Shown: positions 1 through 9,705, counted from the first letter of the stretch. The stretch: DNA of 64,000 nucleotides from Balneola sp. EhC07 (GCF_001650905.1 NZ_LXYG01000018.1:245309-309308); one strand, 5' to 3'. The notes: generated by a model not told the origin, from the sequence alone. Made by a program: numbers and translations.

Positions 1-1
1 A

Positions 2-712
2 TTTGAGGAATTAGCAAAACGACATGGTATGGATGGTTCCTCAGAACGTGGAGGTCAACTTCCAATGATGGGGTTAAACGAATTGGTATCTGAATATTCA
101 GCAGCAGCAGCGGCATTGCAACCAGGTCAAATTTCCGAGGTTGTTGAAACTGAATTCGGGTTTCATATTATCAGGTTAGACGAGAGGGTTGGAAACAGGA
201 TCAAAACAAGTCACATTCTTATTAGAATTGATGCAGAGCAGCTCGATGACGAAACTGCAATACAAGAGTTGACTACAATTAGAGATAGCCTGTTAAACAA
301 TGAGAATATTACTTTTTCAGGGATGGCAATCAGAAATAGTGAAGATCCTTCTACTGCTAAATCAGGAGGTAAGATTGTTGATGTACAATCAGGAGAACGA
401 CTTATTCCGCTAACCAGACTAGACCCCTCCCTTTACCGAATTGTATTATTGATGGATGAAGTAGGGTCTATTTCTGAACCTAAGCTTTTTAATCCTAATA
501 ATGCTAACGCCGGAAAGGCATATCGTATCGTTCGATTAGACAGACAAATTCCGGAGCATGTTGCAAGTTTAGACGTTGATTACCAGAGAATTAAAAATAT
601 TGCTCTTCAACAAAAGCAGACAAGAATATTTCAGAAATGGTTACGTGAACTGCGTGAGGAAATATATGTGGAGTACAGAATTCCTAAATTAGAATCTGTA
701 GTTGCAAGGTAA
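2..712 (+). CDS. Parvulin-type peptidyl-prolyl isomerase (SurA/PpiC-like), 5' end missing
   Basis: The reading frame is open to the window edge, so the N-terminus lies outside. The visible part starts inside a parvulin domain: 'GGQLPMMG', then '[19 protein letters not shown]', the usual end of the fold. A second, weaker parvulin-like repeat follows ('[10 protein letters not shown]' and later 'KSGGKIVDV'), then a charged C-terminal helix. Two tandem parvulin domains suggest a SurA-like periplasmic chaperone that assists outer-membrane protein folding; family knowledge supports this, the substrate is unknown. Its TAA overlaps the ATG of the next gene by one base (A712), so translation is probably coupled to the MoxR ATPase gene. 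An exported, lipid-anchored or soluble form cannot be decided without the missing N-terminus. Confidence 0.9.
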   Translation, partial: FEELAKRHGMDGSSERGGQLPMMGLNELVSEYSAAAAALQPGQISEVVETEFGFHIIRLDERVGNRIKTSHILIRIDAEQLDDETAIQELTTIRDSLLNNENITFSGMAIRNSEDPSTAKSGGKIVDVQSGERLIPLTRLDPSLYRIVLLMDEVGSISEPKLFNPNNANAGKAYRIVRLDRQIPEHVASLDVDYQRIKNIALQQKQTRIFQKWLRELREEIYVEYRIPKLESVVAR

Positions 713-1707
713 TGACGAAAGAGAATAAAGATTCAGTTGAAGCCGCTAACGAGTTTACGGAAACCTTTAATGCCATTAAAAAGGAAGTCCATAAGATCAT
801 AATTGGTCAGGATGAGATCATTAACCTTCTTTTGATCTCACTTTTTTCACGTGGACATTGTGTTTTGATCGGAGTTCCCGGCTTAGCAAAGACGCTTTTG
901 ATCAATACTCTAGCCGATACGTTAGGACTTTCCTTTAACCGAATTCAGTTTACACCTGACCTTATGCCCGGGGATATTACAGGTACAGAGATCATTGAGG
1001 AAGAAAGAGAATCAGGTAAGAAAGCTTTCAAGTTTGTTAAAGGACCAATATTCGCCAACATTGTTCTCGCCGATGAGATTAACAGAACACCGCCTAAAAC
1101 ACAGGCAGCTTTATTGGAAGGAATGCAAGAGTATAATGTCACTACTGCAGGACAAACCTACCACTTAGACACTCCTTTTTTTGTTCTTGCAACGCAAAAT
1201 CCGATTGAACAGGAAGGAACTTATCCTCTTCCGGAAGCTCAGTTAGACCGCTTTATGTTCAATATTTGGGTTGATTATCCTACCTTTGACGAAGAAAAGA
1301 AGATTGTCAGCCAAACAACTTCCACTAAAAAGGAAAAGCTTTCTCCAATTCTGGATAAATCTAAGATCGAAGAGTTGCAGGATCTAGTAAGGAAAGTTCC
1401 CGTACCAGAAACTGTTCTTGATTATGCTGTTAAATTGGTAGGGTGTACAAGACCTGATTCTGAACAAGCACCGGATTTTGTAAAGAAATACTTAAGCTGG
1501 GGAGCAGGTCCCAGAGCTTCACAATACCTTATACTTGGAGGAAAAGCCCGTGCCCTCTCCGAAGGTAGATTTAATGTGACTATAGAAGATATTCAAGCGT
1601 TAGCAGTACCAGTTCTAAGGCACAGAATTGTCAATAATTATGCTGCTGAAGCCGAAGGGTTTACTACTGTTAAAATAATTGAAATGATTATTGAGAAGTT
1701 GAAGTAA
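712..1707 (+). CDS. MoxR-family AAA+ ATPase
   Basis: This 331-residue protein has a full MoxR core: Walker A 'GVPGLAKT' at residues 54-61, Walker B 'IVLADE' near 117-122, the sensor segment '[24 protein letters not shown]', and a C-terminal lid domain ('[17 protein letters not shown]'). MoxR proteins act as cytoplasmic chaperones that insert metal or mature partner proteins, usually with VWA-domain partners. That fits the next gene, which starts two bases after this stop and encodes a membrane VWA-like protein. The start ATG overlaps the stop of the upstream isomerase gene. In many bacteria a DUF58 gene sits between MoxR and the VWA gene; none is present here. The length is normal for the family and the identification is secure. 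The client is not known. Confidence 0.95.
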   Translation: MTKENKDSVEAANEFTETFNAIKKEVHKIIIGQDEIINLLLISLFSRGHCVLIGVPGLAKTLLINTLADTLGLSFNRIQFTPDLMPGDITGTEIIEEERESGKKAFKFVKGPIFANIVLADEINRTPPKTQAALLEGMQEYNVTTAGQTYHLDTPFFVLATQNPIEQEGTYPLPEAQLDRFMFNIWVDYPTFDEEKKIVSQTTSTKKEKLSPILDKSKIEELQDLVRKVPVPETVLDYAVKLVGCTRPDSEQAPDFVKKYLSWGAGPRASQYLILGGKARALSEGRFNVTIEDIQALAVPVLRHRIVNNYAAEAEGFTTVKIIEMIIEKLK

Positions 1708-1708
1708 A

Positions 1709-3793
1709 GTGGAATTTCAAGGGTTACAGAATACTATTCCTGTTTTTGTAACTGTAATTGTTGCACTACTGATTTGTTTTCTTTCCTGGTTCTCTTATAA
1801 AAAGTACTCTACTATTTCATTAGCATGGAAGCTTAGTTTAAGTTCGTTAAGAGCTATCTCTTTAATTGTTTTATTGTTTTTATTTCTAAATCCCTTTTTT
1901 AAAACAATTGAAGAAATCATAGTAAATCCGAAAATTGCTGTTTTATTAGACGGATCTGAAAGTACTTCCATTCAAAAAGGAGATTATAATGGCGAGGAGA
2001 GTTATCAAAATGTAATTGCTAATCTTAGAGATGCTCCGAATAACACTGACTTGGTATTCTTTAATTTTGGAGAAACAATTCAAAGTGTAGATCCGGATGA
2101 GTTCTCAGTTACTTATCCACTCACTAACATTTTTAACGCTGTTGAAACTATCACTACTGCTGACGAAGATTTTTCTTCGGTAATTCTTATAAGTGACGGA
2201 ATAATTACTTCCGGCAAGAATCCGGTTCTTATAGCAAGAAACTCTTCAATTCCTATCCATACCATAGCAATTGGTGATACAACTAAAGTTAAAGATATTT
2301 CTATACAGAATATCTCTACTAATGGCACTGGTTTTACTAATACTATGCATCAGGTTTTAGTTGATATATCTCAATTCGGATTTGATAACAGATCTGTTAC
2401 TGTAAATTTAAAATCAGATGACCGAGTATTAGATTCTAAATCTCTTTCTCTCTCAAAAGATAAAGAAATATATGAACTTCAATTTGAAATGGAGTTAACT
2501 GAACCCGGATTAAAGCAATTTCGAATAGAAATCAATTCAGGACTAGAAGAATGGTCATCCGAAAATAATACTGCTTTTTTTTCAATTGATGTTTTAGATA
2601 GTAAAAAGAGAATTCTTCATATTGCCTCTGCTGTTCACCCGGATGTAAAGGCCCTCAGGTCTATTTTAATGTCAGATGAAAATATTGAATTGAGTACCTA
2701 CACTTCTTTAGGTCCAATTTCCGGATTAAAAAACCTGAACGAATCTGGTGAATATGATCTGATTATTTATCATGGGAAACCTTCGGAAAATGTATTTTCA
2801 GAACTTGGATTAAAAAATAAAGAAACCTCTACCCTCTTTATTTTATTACCTGATCGCGAGTCCATTATTTCTTCTGAAGCTTTTAATATAATTGGCAATG
2901 ATTCACCCAACATTTTTAATGTTCAAATGGAGGTTTCATCACAGGGTTCGGATCATCCTATCTTAGATCTAGTAGAATCAAATCTCAATACTTTTGCGCC
3001 TGTTCAATCTTCTATAAATGCTTACAATGAATACCCTGAAGCTTCTCTGTTGTTAACATCCAGATATCAGAATATATCTACAAACTCTCCCTTGCTCTCA
3101 ACTCTGGAGCAAGGAAATATCCGGAAAAGCGATCTGAATGCTTCAGGTTGGTATAAACTGTACCTAAGTCCTAACAGCAATGAACGAGCATTTATTACAC
3201 AATTGATTATCAACCTTGTAGATTGGACTTCATCGAACCCCGACAATAGATTGTTGAAGATAAAGCCTTTAAAAAATGCTTTTAATTCAGGAGAATCTTC
3301 TATGATAAATGCCAGTTTGATTAATGAAACCGGAGACATTGAAAGTAATGCTGTAATTGAATTCACATTAAATAGTGATGATTACGCCGCTAATTATACA
3401 ATGGATAATCTTGGAAATGGCAATTACCAACTTCAGATACCGAATTTAATGGAAGGGAATTATAAGTTCTCGGCCACAGCCAGAAAAGGAAACAGGGAGA
3501 TTGATACCGAAACCGGCGAATTTTTAGTTTCACAGTCAAGTATTGAGCTTGCTAACACTGTTAGAAATGATGAAATGCTTAATAATATTTCGACCGGCTC
3601 AGGAGGTAGTTTTTTTGATTTTGGATCGGCTAATGAATTCTGGGAAACAAGTGAGATCGTTTCAAACCTACAGTCCAGAACAGAAATAAAGGAGAGCTAT
3701 ATATATCCAGTTAGATATGTATTTTGGTTTGTACTAGTTCTTACACTTCTGGGTACAGAATGGTTGATCAGGAAGAAATTCGCTCTTCCTTAA
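1709..3793 (+). CDS. Membrane-anchored VWA-like protein
   Basis: This 694-residue protein starts at GTG, two bases after the MoxR stop. Two N-terminal membrane segments (about residues 12-28 and 45-62) precede a periplasmic VWA-like domain with a MIDAS-type 'DGSES' motif at 81-85 and a later 'VILISDG' strand. A long beta-rich region follows, and a last membrane helix lies near residues 671-688. The topology matches proteins found with MoxR ATPases in Bacteroidota (BatA-like, or the larger VWA/glutamine-amidotransferase-like type). The role is probably in envelope assembly or stress, as the partner of the MoxR ATPase; this is inferred from operon context. The stop is directly next to the stop of the convergent phosphatase gene, with no spacer. 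Confidence 0.8.
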   Translation: MEFQGLQNTIPVFVTVIVALLICFLSWFSYKKYSTISLAWKLSLSSLRAISLIVLLFLFLNPFFKTIEEIIVNPKIAVLLDGSESTSIQKGDYNGEESYQNVIANLRDAPNNTDLVFFNFGETIQSVDPDEFSVTYPLTNIFNAVETITTADEDFSSVILISDGIITSGKNPVLIARNSSIPIHTIAIGDTTKVKDISIQNISTNGTGFTNTMHQVLVDISQFGFDNRSVTVNLKSDDRVLDSKSLSLSKDKEIYELQFEMELTEPGLKQFRIEINSGLEEWSSENNTAFFSIDVLDSKKRILHIASAVHPDVKALRSILMSDENIELSTYTSLGPISGLKNLNESGEYDLIIYHGKPSENVFSELGLKNKETSTLFILLPDRESIISSEAFNIIGNDSPNIFNVQMEVSSQGSDHPILDLVESNLNTFAPVQSSINAYNEYPEASLLLTSRYQNISTNSPLLSTLEQGNIRKSDLNASGWYKLYLSPNSNERAFITQLIINLVDWTSSNPDNRLLKIKPLKNAFNSGESSMINASLINETGDIESNAVIEFTLNSDDYAANYTMDNLGNGNYQLQIPNLMEGNYKFSATARKGNREIDTETGEFLVSQSSIELANTVRNDEMLNNISTGSGGSFFDFGSANEFWETSEIVSNLQSRTEIKESYIYPVRYVFWFVLVLTLLGTEWLIRKKFALP

Positions 3794-4327
3794 TTATTTT
3801 TTAATAGCTGAAGATTTAACTTCGACTGTTCCTTTCCCTACTTCTTTAGATTTCACAATAAACACATCATCGTAGGCTGATTCATCCAGTTGAACAAACT
3901 TTTCTTCTCCAATTACCATGTTAACCAGAAACGGAGTAGTATTTGAATGGCCAACTATAAGCACTACTTCTCCCTGATGATCTTTAACGAGTTTTTTTAT
4001 AAATACTTTTGGGGCTCTTGGATCGTAACTTTGTATTTCTAGATCAAATTCCTTTGATGTAGGAAGAGCTGTCAATTCCGTCCTTTTATATTCCGTTGAA
4101 TAAACTGCATCTACTTTTGAATAAGCTTTTTTCAACATTGCTTTTATACGTTCTGCTCTTGCTTCGCCTTCCTTTGTTAATGGTGGATTTCTTGTACCAT
4201 CGTCTGCTTTTTCAGCGTGTCTGACAAAAATAAGCGTAGCTGAATCTGAAGTACCTAATATATTCTGAGCATTCAAACCGGAAAGAGACAGTACAGCAAA
4301 CAGGAAAAAGAACAGTAATTTTTTCAT
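3794..4327 (-). CDS. Exported histidine phosphatase (phosphoglycerate mutase-like fold)
   Basis: A signal peptide (residues 1-20, 'LLFFFLFAVLSLSGLNAQ') leads into a short histidine-phosphatase domain. The phosphoacceptor motif is 'FVRHAEK' with Arg36 and His37, followed by 'NPPLTKEGEARAERI' and the second catalytic histidine in 'VVLIVGHSNTTPFLV'. At 177 residues it has the size of SixA-like enzymes, but SixA is cytoplasmic, whereas this protein is predicted to be exported to the periplasm. Substrate unknown: phosphorylated small molecules or proteins are equally possible. It lies downstream of the 408-residue coiled-coil gene on the same strand, but a hairpin terminator separates them, so it probably has its own transcript. 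Confidence 0.9.
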   Translation of the reverse strand: MKKLLFFFLFAVLSLSGLNAQNILGTSDSATLIFVRHAEKADDGTRNPPLTKEGEARAERIKAMLKKAYSKVDAVYSTEYKRTELTALPTSKEFDLEIQSYDPRAPKVFIKKLVKDHQGEVVLIVGHSNTTPFLVNMVIGEEKFVQLDESAYDDVFIVKSKEVGKGTVEVKSSAIKK

Positions 4328-4351
4328 AAAAGAGACCTTTTTGATCAGTAT

Positions 4352-4383
4352 AAAAAAAGACTAGTCTATTGACTAGCCTTTTT
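4352..4383 (-). terminator. Intrinsic terminator downstream of the coiled-coil protein gene
   Basis: On the minus strand a 13-base stem, AAAAAGGCTAGTC with GACTAGTCTTTTT, closes on an AATA loop and runs into a T-tract. One position is a G-U pair. It lies just after the stop of the 408-residue gene and before the phosphatase gene. The A-tract on the other side means it could also work in the plus direction. Confidence 0.75.
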
Positions 4384-4402
4384 CGAATTTTATGATAACT
4401 TT

Positions 4403-5629
4403 TTACTTAACAACCAATGCTATTATCAAGCCAATGATTGCAAGCAGTCCTATTCCAAATATAATGAGCAAACTTGTTGGAAAAGGTTCTGAGCTGTCTC
4501 CCCAGTTGTCAACCTTACCGTCTATAGTAGCTATTTGTGATGCAGTTAACACATCTGATTCTACTAAGTAGTTGTTCCACTCATCCATAACTTTGGTAGT
4601 CCAGAACTCACTAAATGTCTTAAAATCTTCGTATGTACTGCTGCTGATTATCTCTTCATCACTTTTTTTGGAAGCTTTAGAGACAAAACTATCAAGAGCC
4701 ATAAAGAAACTGGAGTTATTGTCAAAAGCTCCTAATTCCACATTCTTTTGCTCCAGATATCCATCAAGAGAATTCCACATTGATAAAGAAGCGCTAGATT
4801 TCCAATCTTTAAGATCACTTTCTATACTCTTCTTCCATTTTGCTTTATCGTTGCCACCATAAATCTCTACCAGATTATCACCTATACTATTCCAAACATC
4901 ATTTACTTTTGTTTGCAGAGCATAGATTCTCAAATAATCTTCAGTAGAAAAGGTATTTGAACCTGCTTTCAGAGTTTCGATATTTTCTTCAAGAATAGAA
5001 TCAATAATAACCAATGGATTATCACCTGATTTTATAGTTCCTGATCCATCTTTCTTTGAAAGTTCTTCAATAGTTCCCGGAGCTAATTGATTGTAAGTAA
5101 CAAACAATGAGTCAACCATATCAAAGATAAATTCATCTCTTTCTTCTACACTTTTACGATATCTGGTAACAAGTTGAGATAGCTTTCTTTCGCTTTCCTG
5201 AGATTCTGTGATCGCATTTCTCAATGAATCACTTCTGGAATTTAAGTTTGAAAGCTCTGATCTGAATCTTGTTACTTCTACAGTAAGCTCTGATAATCTT
5301 TCAGCCTGATTTTCAATGATAAGTAATTTGTGTTCTGATGATCTCGCTTCACTTTTCAAATTTGCGACTTTAGAATCAAAAGATTCAGGATAAAGTGCGT
5401 AATCAAGCATTTCGCTGTGTTCTGAAAAATTCGATTTGAAATCATCTATAACCATTATGAGGCTATCAATTTCATTGACTTTTTGAGCCAATTCAATGTT
5501 AGTCAATAACTCTGCATGTCGATTTTCAAAATCTTTCTTTATCTGGAAGTCAGATTGCTGTGCAAATAAAGCTGTACTATTTACTGCAAAGAGCAATAAT
5601 AAGGTCAATAAATTTAGTGAACGTTTCAT
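4403..5629 (-). CDS. Exported coiled-coil protein with C-terminal membrane helix
   Basis: No known family was recognised. The 408-residue product begins with a signal peptide ('LLTLLLLFAVNSTALFAQ'), continues as a mostly alpha-helical, charged region with coiled-coil character (for example 'RLSELTVEVTRFRSELSNL' near residues 110-130), and ends with a hydrophobic helix 'LLIIFGIGLLAIIGLIIALVV' at the extreme C-terminus. That layout puts the helical body in the periplasm, tethered to the inner membrane. Its ATG overlaps the TGA of the upstream lipoprotein gene by four bases (ATGA), so the two are probably co-translated and may work together. The tail-anchored helical rod might span the periplasm, but this is speculation. 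Confidence 0.7.
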   Translation of the reverse strand: MKRSLNLLTLLLLFAVNSTALFAQQSDFQIKKDFENRHAELLTNIELAQKVNEIDSLIMVIDDFKSNFSEHSEMLDYALYPESFDSKVANLKSEARSSEHKLLIIENQAERLSELTVEVTRFRSELSNLNSRSDSLRNAITESQESERKLSQLVTRYRKSVEERDEFIFDMVDSLFVTYNQLAPGTIEELSKKDGSGTIKSGDNPLVIIDSILEENIETLKAGSNTFSTEDYLRIYALQTKVNDVWNSIGDNLVEIYGGNDKAKWKKSIESDLKDWKSSASLSMWNSLDGYLEQKNVELGAFDNNSSFFMALDSFVSKASKKSDEEIISSSTYEDFKTFSEFWTTKVMDEWNNYLVESDVLTASQIATIDGKVDNWGDSSEPFPTSLLIIFGIGLLAIIGLIIALVVK

Positions 5630-6105
5630 GATTTGCTCTCCTCTTTTTTAATTCCTTTTTCGTTGAGTGTAAATGTTTCTGAAGTTGCTGTATCAATAAG
5701 CTGAACAAATGGGGATCGTAGATTAAATGCCGGAGATACAAGTCCCTGTTCTGTGACATTGATCTTCTCTTTAAGCTTTAATCCGCTGTTGATAGGCTCC
5801 ATCACATACACATTGTTAAAACCATCGGCAGTGATAAAATAAAACCCGTTTTGGTTACGAATCAATCTGACTTCATCAACTAAAACAGATGAGCTGTCTT
5901 TCATTTCTTCGTATTGGAAAGGCAAAATGTTAAAAGCGATGCCGTATCTGGAATCTGTTACATCTCCATTATCTGTAGGAGTGAGTACACTTTCAACTTG
6001 CTGTGCGTAGTTTACATTTTTTACTTCGAATGTTTTACAGGCAGATGCAAACAATAAAACTGCCATAAAAACAAAAAGGGAAATTCTTGGATACTTCATT
6101 GCCAA
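5626..6105 (-). CDS. Small lipoprotein of unknown function
   Basis: The 159-residue product has a lipoprotein signal sequence with lipobox 'FASAC' (Cys23), so it should be anchored to a membrane facing the periplasm or cell surface. The mature part is beta-rich ('GFYFITADGFNNVYVMEPI') and matches no family I know. An alternative start two codons downstream (Met3) would give a more usual short basic n-region. It is the first gene of a two-gene unit: its stop codon overlaps the start of the coiled-coil membrane protein, which suggests a lipoprotein plus tethered-helix pair working in the envelope. Confidence 0.7.
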   Translation of the reverse strand: MAMKYPRISLFVFMAVLLFASACKTFEVKNVNYAQQVESVLTPTDNGDVTDSRYGIAFNILPFQYEEMKDSSSVLVDEVRLIRNQNGFYFITADGFNNVYVMEPINSGLKLKEKINVTEQGLVSPAFNLRSPFVQLIDTATSETFTLNEKGIKKEESKS

Positions 6106-6170
6106 CTCCTTGTATTATGATTGATGGTTATTCAATCATTTGTATAAGAGTTGTGCAATTAAGTTCCCGA

Positions 6171-6710
6171 CTACATAATTAAAACGCTCTCTATAATTTC
6201 GTGATCTAGTTTCTCTCTCCCCTTCAAAAAGCCTAATTCAATGATAAAAGAATATCCAATTACTACGCCTCCTAATCTTTTAACCAGTTTTGAAGCTGCA
6301 AAAGCTGTTCCTCCTGTAGCTATCAGGTCATCATGAATAATAACTCGGTCTCCATCTTTAATGGCGTCCTTGTGAATTTCTACAGAATCCGTACCATACT
6401 CTAAATCATAAGATTCACTTATCGTCTCAGAGGGAAGTTTACCGGGCTTTCTTACCGGAACAAAAGAAGCATTTAGAACTTCCGCCATGTTGGTACCGAA
6501 CAAAAATCCTCTTGACTCAAGACCTACTACTATATCACAATCTGAATTGTGATAAGGATCGCATAAAGCTTTAGTTGTAAGCTGCAAAGCTTTCTTGTCG
6601 CTTAACAGTGTGGTTATGTCTTTAAATTGAATTCCTGGTTTAGGAAAATCAGGTATAGTCCTGATTACTGATTCAAGATATTTTTTGATGTTTTCTTCTT
6701 CTGAGAGCAT
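6171..6710 (-). CDS. apt: Adenine phosphoribosyltransferase
   Basis: This enzyme makes AMP from adenine and PRPP in purine salvage. The 179-residue length is normal. Visible hallmarks are 'IPDFPKPGIQFKDITTLL' at the N-terminus, 'VGLESRGFLFG', the flexible-loop region 'VPVRKPGKLPSETISESY', and the PRPP-binding motif 'VIIHDDLIATGGTAFAA', where the canonical Asp-Asp and Thr-Gly-Gly-Thr are kept. It is cytoplasmic and acts as a homodimer in characterised relatives. The gene is divergent from tadA, with only about 44 bases between them, so the two promoters must overlap or be very short. Confidence 0.96.
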   Translation of the reverse strand: MLSEEENIKKYLESVIRTIPDFPKPGIQFKDITTLLSDKKALQLTTKALCDPYHNSDCDIVVGLESRGFLFGTNMAEVLNASFVPVRKPGKLPSETISESYDLEYGTDSVEIHKDAIKDGDRVIIHDDLIATGGTAFAASKLVKRLGGVVIGYSFIIELGFLKGREKLDHEIIESVLIM

Positions 6711-6754
6711 TATTTTGATTTAATTAGAAATAGAAACTAATACTTTTTCCGCAT

Positions 6755-7231
6755 TTGAAGAAAGAAAAAAATCCGGCACTCTGGAATACTCATCAACAAC
6801 ACATGGCGAAGGCTTTAATGCTTGCAGAACAAGCTTTTGAAGAGGGAGAAATTCCTGTGGGCGCTATTGTGGTTAAAGATAATATGATCATTGGCAAAGG
6901 ATATAATCAGGTTGAAAAACTAAGTGATCCTACTGCCCACGCTGAAATGATTGCAATCTCTGCTGCCTGCGAGACCTTGGGAAATAAATATCTAAAAGGA
7001 TGCACTTTATACGTGACATTAGAGCCTTGCCCGATGTGTGCAGGGGCTTTGGTTTGGTCTAAAATTGATACCATTGTCTACGGAGCTTCAGATTCAGCTT
7101 CAGGAGGTTCCGGCTCTCTTTTTAACATCACAGCAAATAATAACCTTAATCATCAGATAGAAGTTATTCAGGGAATTCTGGAAATGGATTCTGAGTATTT
7201 GCTAAAATCTTTTTTTGGAGCTAAACGCTGA
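6755..7231 (+). CDS. tadA: tRNA-specific adenosine-34 deaminase
   Basis: TadA converts A34 to inosine in the anticodon of tRNA-Arg(ACG). The zinc site is complete: 'HAEM' (His62 and catalytic Glu64) and 'PCPMC' (Cys92 and Cys95), with the family motif 'DPTAHAE' before it. The frame opens with TTG at 6755, and the N-terminal segment 'NTHQQHMAKALMLA' aligns well with the family's usual start, so the extension is probably real. A shorter ATG start at 6803 would still keep the whole catalytic core. The stop is directly next to the stop of the convergent 822-residue membrane protein gene. Confidence 0.94.
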   Translation: MKKEKNPALWNTHQQHMAKALMLAEQAFEEGEIPVGAIVVKDNMIIGKGYNQVEKLSDPTAHAEMIAISAACETLGNKYLKGCTLYVTLEPCPMCAGALVWSKIDTIVYGASDSASGGSGSLFNITANNNLNHQIEVIQGILEMDSEYLLKSFFGAKR

Positions 7232-9700
7232 TCACGAAGTAAATATCACAGAAAGCATGTGTTTTAATGAAGGAATTGAAACACCTCTTTTGTGATTCTG
7301 TGTTCCAATTTCAAAAGCAATTCTCCATTGTTTCATCAGAGTTTTAACAGCGAATAAAAAGCTATGCTCCGGATCATAAATATTTGTGGATTCAGAAGTT
7401 ACCCCATTTAACTCGATTACTTTAATATTCTCTCCCTTTGTTAATTCTTCTCCAGAACCGGTGATCAAGTCGTATCTTCCAAAATAAAACCCGTCTTTAA
7501 AACTTTTACTAATCTCATCGATCTTTTTGATCAAGGTATCTGAGATCAATTCAGAACCATCAAGAAAAAGTGAACCACGGGAATGCGTACCAAGCTCAGT
7601 AAGTATTACTTTTTCACCTTCTTTAGGTACGGAATAAAGATCATCTAAATGCTTATTAAAATGAGTTTGAGCCATAAAAACGGCTCTTGAGTCTCTTAGT
7701 ATTAACTGTTCTAAAGTTTGTCTACCATCTCCCGTTACGGATAGTTTATGTTTTTTAGTTATAGAGAAAATATTCCCATTTTCATTACCGGGATATCGGT
7801 AATAAAACACACCAAATTCCTTACCATCAATAAATTCCTGAAGGATATGAGCTTCCGAAAGATTAGAGAGACTGTATTTCAGATCATCCAGATCTTTAAT
7901 TATTTGGACCCCTTTTCCCCTCTCTCCTTTGTCTGGCTTTAAAACTATTGGAAATTCCAGAGAGTTCGTTTCCATAAAACTTAAAGCTGAATCAATTAAC
8001 TCTGTTGAAGTGTTTTCAGAATCCAAATATTTAAACCTTGCTACTAAGTCATAAGATTCAATTTTTTTCAGAATCTCATTTTTGGATTCACCTTTAAATC
8101 CACCTTCTTCCATTCCTGGATTGGCTGCTGTTACAACAGTGATCTTTTTAAACCTTATCCAAAGTACTAAAGAGTACAATACGATGGGTGTATATAAAAC
8201 ATATATGGTCCAAAATTCCCATCGTATCAAACGATTGATCTTGCCATAAAGTAATCTCCTTCCTTTAAAAGTGAACAGAGGAATTATGACTTTTAATACA
8301 AACAGGACAAACAGAATTGTCCCCATCAAAACCCATAGAGCATAATCCTGATAAACAGAAAAATAATAAATCAGTTCATTCCCTAAAACCATTGCAAGAC
8401 TTACAATTGCAGGAGTCCATAACAGAGAAGCAATTCCGAAATAGAAGATAAACATCCAAAAACTCGCGCCAATAATTCCTGCAGAAAAATAGGTTGGGAA
8501 TCGGGTGCCCGGAATAAATCTACTGATCAGAATTATAATAGGTCCTTTTGCCTGAAACCATTGATTAGATCTTTGGATATCTTTTTCAGTTATGAACCAT
8601 TTAAAGGGGAACTTATTAATAGCGTTATTACCAAGCCATTTTCCTGAAAGATAGACCAGAATATCACCAACAAAAATCCCGATATAACAAGCTGTAACAG
8701 CCGGAAAAAAGCTCATCAACCCTCTTGATACCATTAAGCCTGCTCCAATACAAGCTAAGTCCTCTGAAATAAAAGTGCTGAAAATAATCAACAGCATTAA
8801 ACCGGTGAGAATCCAACCTTCAGCGTTGATAATTTTTGAATAGGAAAAAGGAATTAAAGCCTTGACCTTTCTGGAAACTGAAACGTCTCGATCAGCTATA
8901 GTTGGGTTATTGATAAAACTTTGAATCAATTCAGTAGATGAATTTCTTCCTGAAGCAGGGTTTAACAAATCACTTGTGACGATTAATCTGTTGAGCTCAG
9001 ATGATATTCTATTTACAGATTCAACATTTCGTTTTGAATTAATTATAATCGTTGGGGTCTTAATCCGGTTGTACAAAGAAGGTACCTGTCTAAGATCTGT
9101 GTTAAGTCGAGTTCGTGAATAAAAATCATTCAACCAGGTGTATTCAAAAAAACCAAAGTCAGGAAGTAAATTTTGTACAGACCATGAAAGTGCATTATTG
9201 ATCTGATAAACCCCACGGTTTAGGTGATAACCTCCTAAAAGCTCAAATTCTAAAACACCTTCGGGTTCAAATAGTGTAAGAGACCGTGCTTTTGATCCGG
9301 AAGCATTCAGGAAATGAGAAGCGACAACGGTACCAAAACCGTTAGCAATAATATGAAGTGAATCTGACTCGTAGGATTCGATTATTGAATGAATATGTTC
9401 TGCATATGACTGAGCCGATGGAGTGTTCATATGCTTAGCGAGTGATATATAATCAACTTTCAGAACCGAATTAGCTGTGGTTAATTCTGAAACTATTGAG
9501 TTGAACTCGTCACTTTCTTGCTCTAAATCAGGAAAAATCAAGATTGATTCCGAATTCGGTACCTCACTTTTATACTCTATAGCATTTAACTGTTGAGGCT
9601 TTGAAAATTGTTCGAATAAAAGGGAAGAGAAAAGAAGGGCAAGGTAAAGCAGGAACCAAAGCCTCCACCCTCTCAGAAACGAATTTTGGAGGCTTCTCAT
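7232..9700 (-). CDS. Three-module membrane protein: hydrolase-like domain, VTT (DedA/SNARE-associated) domain, ATP-grasp domain
   Basis: This 822-residue protein joins three modules. A membrane anchor (residues 13-30) precedes an alpha/beta-hydrolase-like domain (about 50-260). At its nucleophile elbow the sequence is 'IIANGFGTVVA', so glycine 121 sits where the catalytic serine is expected, and the domain is probably inactive. Next is a VTT/DedA domain (about 295-475) with 'GDILVYLSGKWLG' and the re-entrant-loop motif 'SRFIPGTRFPTYFSAG'; such domains move or scramble lipids or undecaprenyl phosphate. After another membrane helix (about 497-515) comes a cytoplasmic ATP-grasp domain (about 540-800) with 'FPIVLKPDKGERGKGV' and the metal-binding 'VIELNGVTSESTNIYDP'. 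The combination suggests a lipid transporter coupled to an ATP-dependent carboxylate ligase. The substrate is unknown. Confidence 0.85.
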   Translation of the reverse strand: MRSLQNSFLRGWRLWFLLYLALLFSSLLFEQFSKPQQLNAIEYKSEVPNSESILIFPDLEQESDEFNSIVSELTTANSVLKVDYISLAKHMNTPSAQSYAEHIHSIIESYESDSLHIIANGFGTVVASHFLNASGSKARSLTLFEPEGVLEFELLGGYHLNRGVYQINNALSWSVQNLLPDFGFFEYTWLNDFYSRTRLNTDLRQVPSLYNRIKTPTIIINSKRNVESVNRISSELNRLIVTSDLLNPASGRNSSTELIQSFINNPTIADRDVSVSRKVKALIPFSYSKIINAEGWILTGLMLLIIFSTFISEDLACIGAGLMVSRGLMSFFPAVTACYIGIFVGDILVYLSGKWLGNNAINKFPFKWFITEKDIQRSNQWFQAKGPIIILISRFIPGTRFPTYFSAGIIGASFWMFIFYFGIASLLWTPAIVSLAMVLGNELIYYFSVYQDYALWVLMGTILFVLFVLKVIIPLFTFKGRRLLYGKINRLIRWEFWTIYVLYTPIVLYSLVLWIRFKKITVVTAANPGMEEGGFKGESKNEILKKIESYDLVARFKYLDSENTSTELIDSALSFMETNSLEFPIVLKPDKGERGKGVQIIKDLDDLKYSLSNLSEAHILQEFIDGKEFGVFYYRYPGNENGNIFSITKKHKLSVTGDGRQTLEQLILRDSRAVFMAQTHFNKHLDDLYSVPKEGEKVILTELGTHSRGSLFLDGSELISDTLIKKIDEISKSFKDGFYFGRYDLITGSGEELTKGENIKVIELNGVTSESTNIYDPEHSFLFAVKTLMKQWRIAFEIGTQNHKRGVSIPSLKHMLSVIFTS

Positions 9701-9705
9701 GTAAT

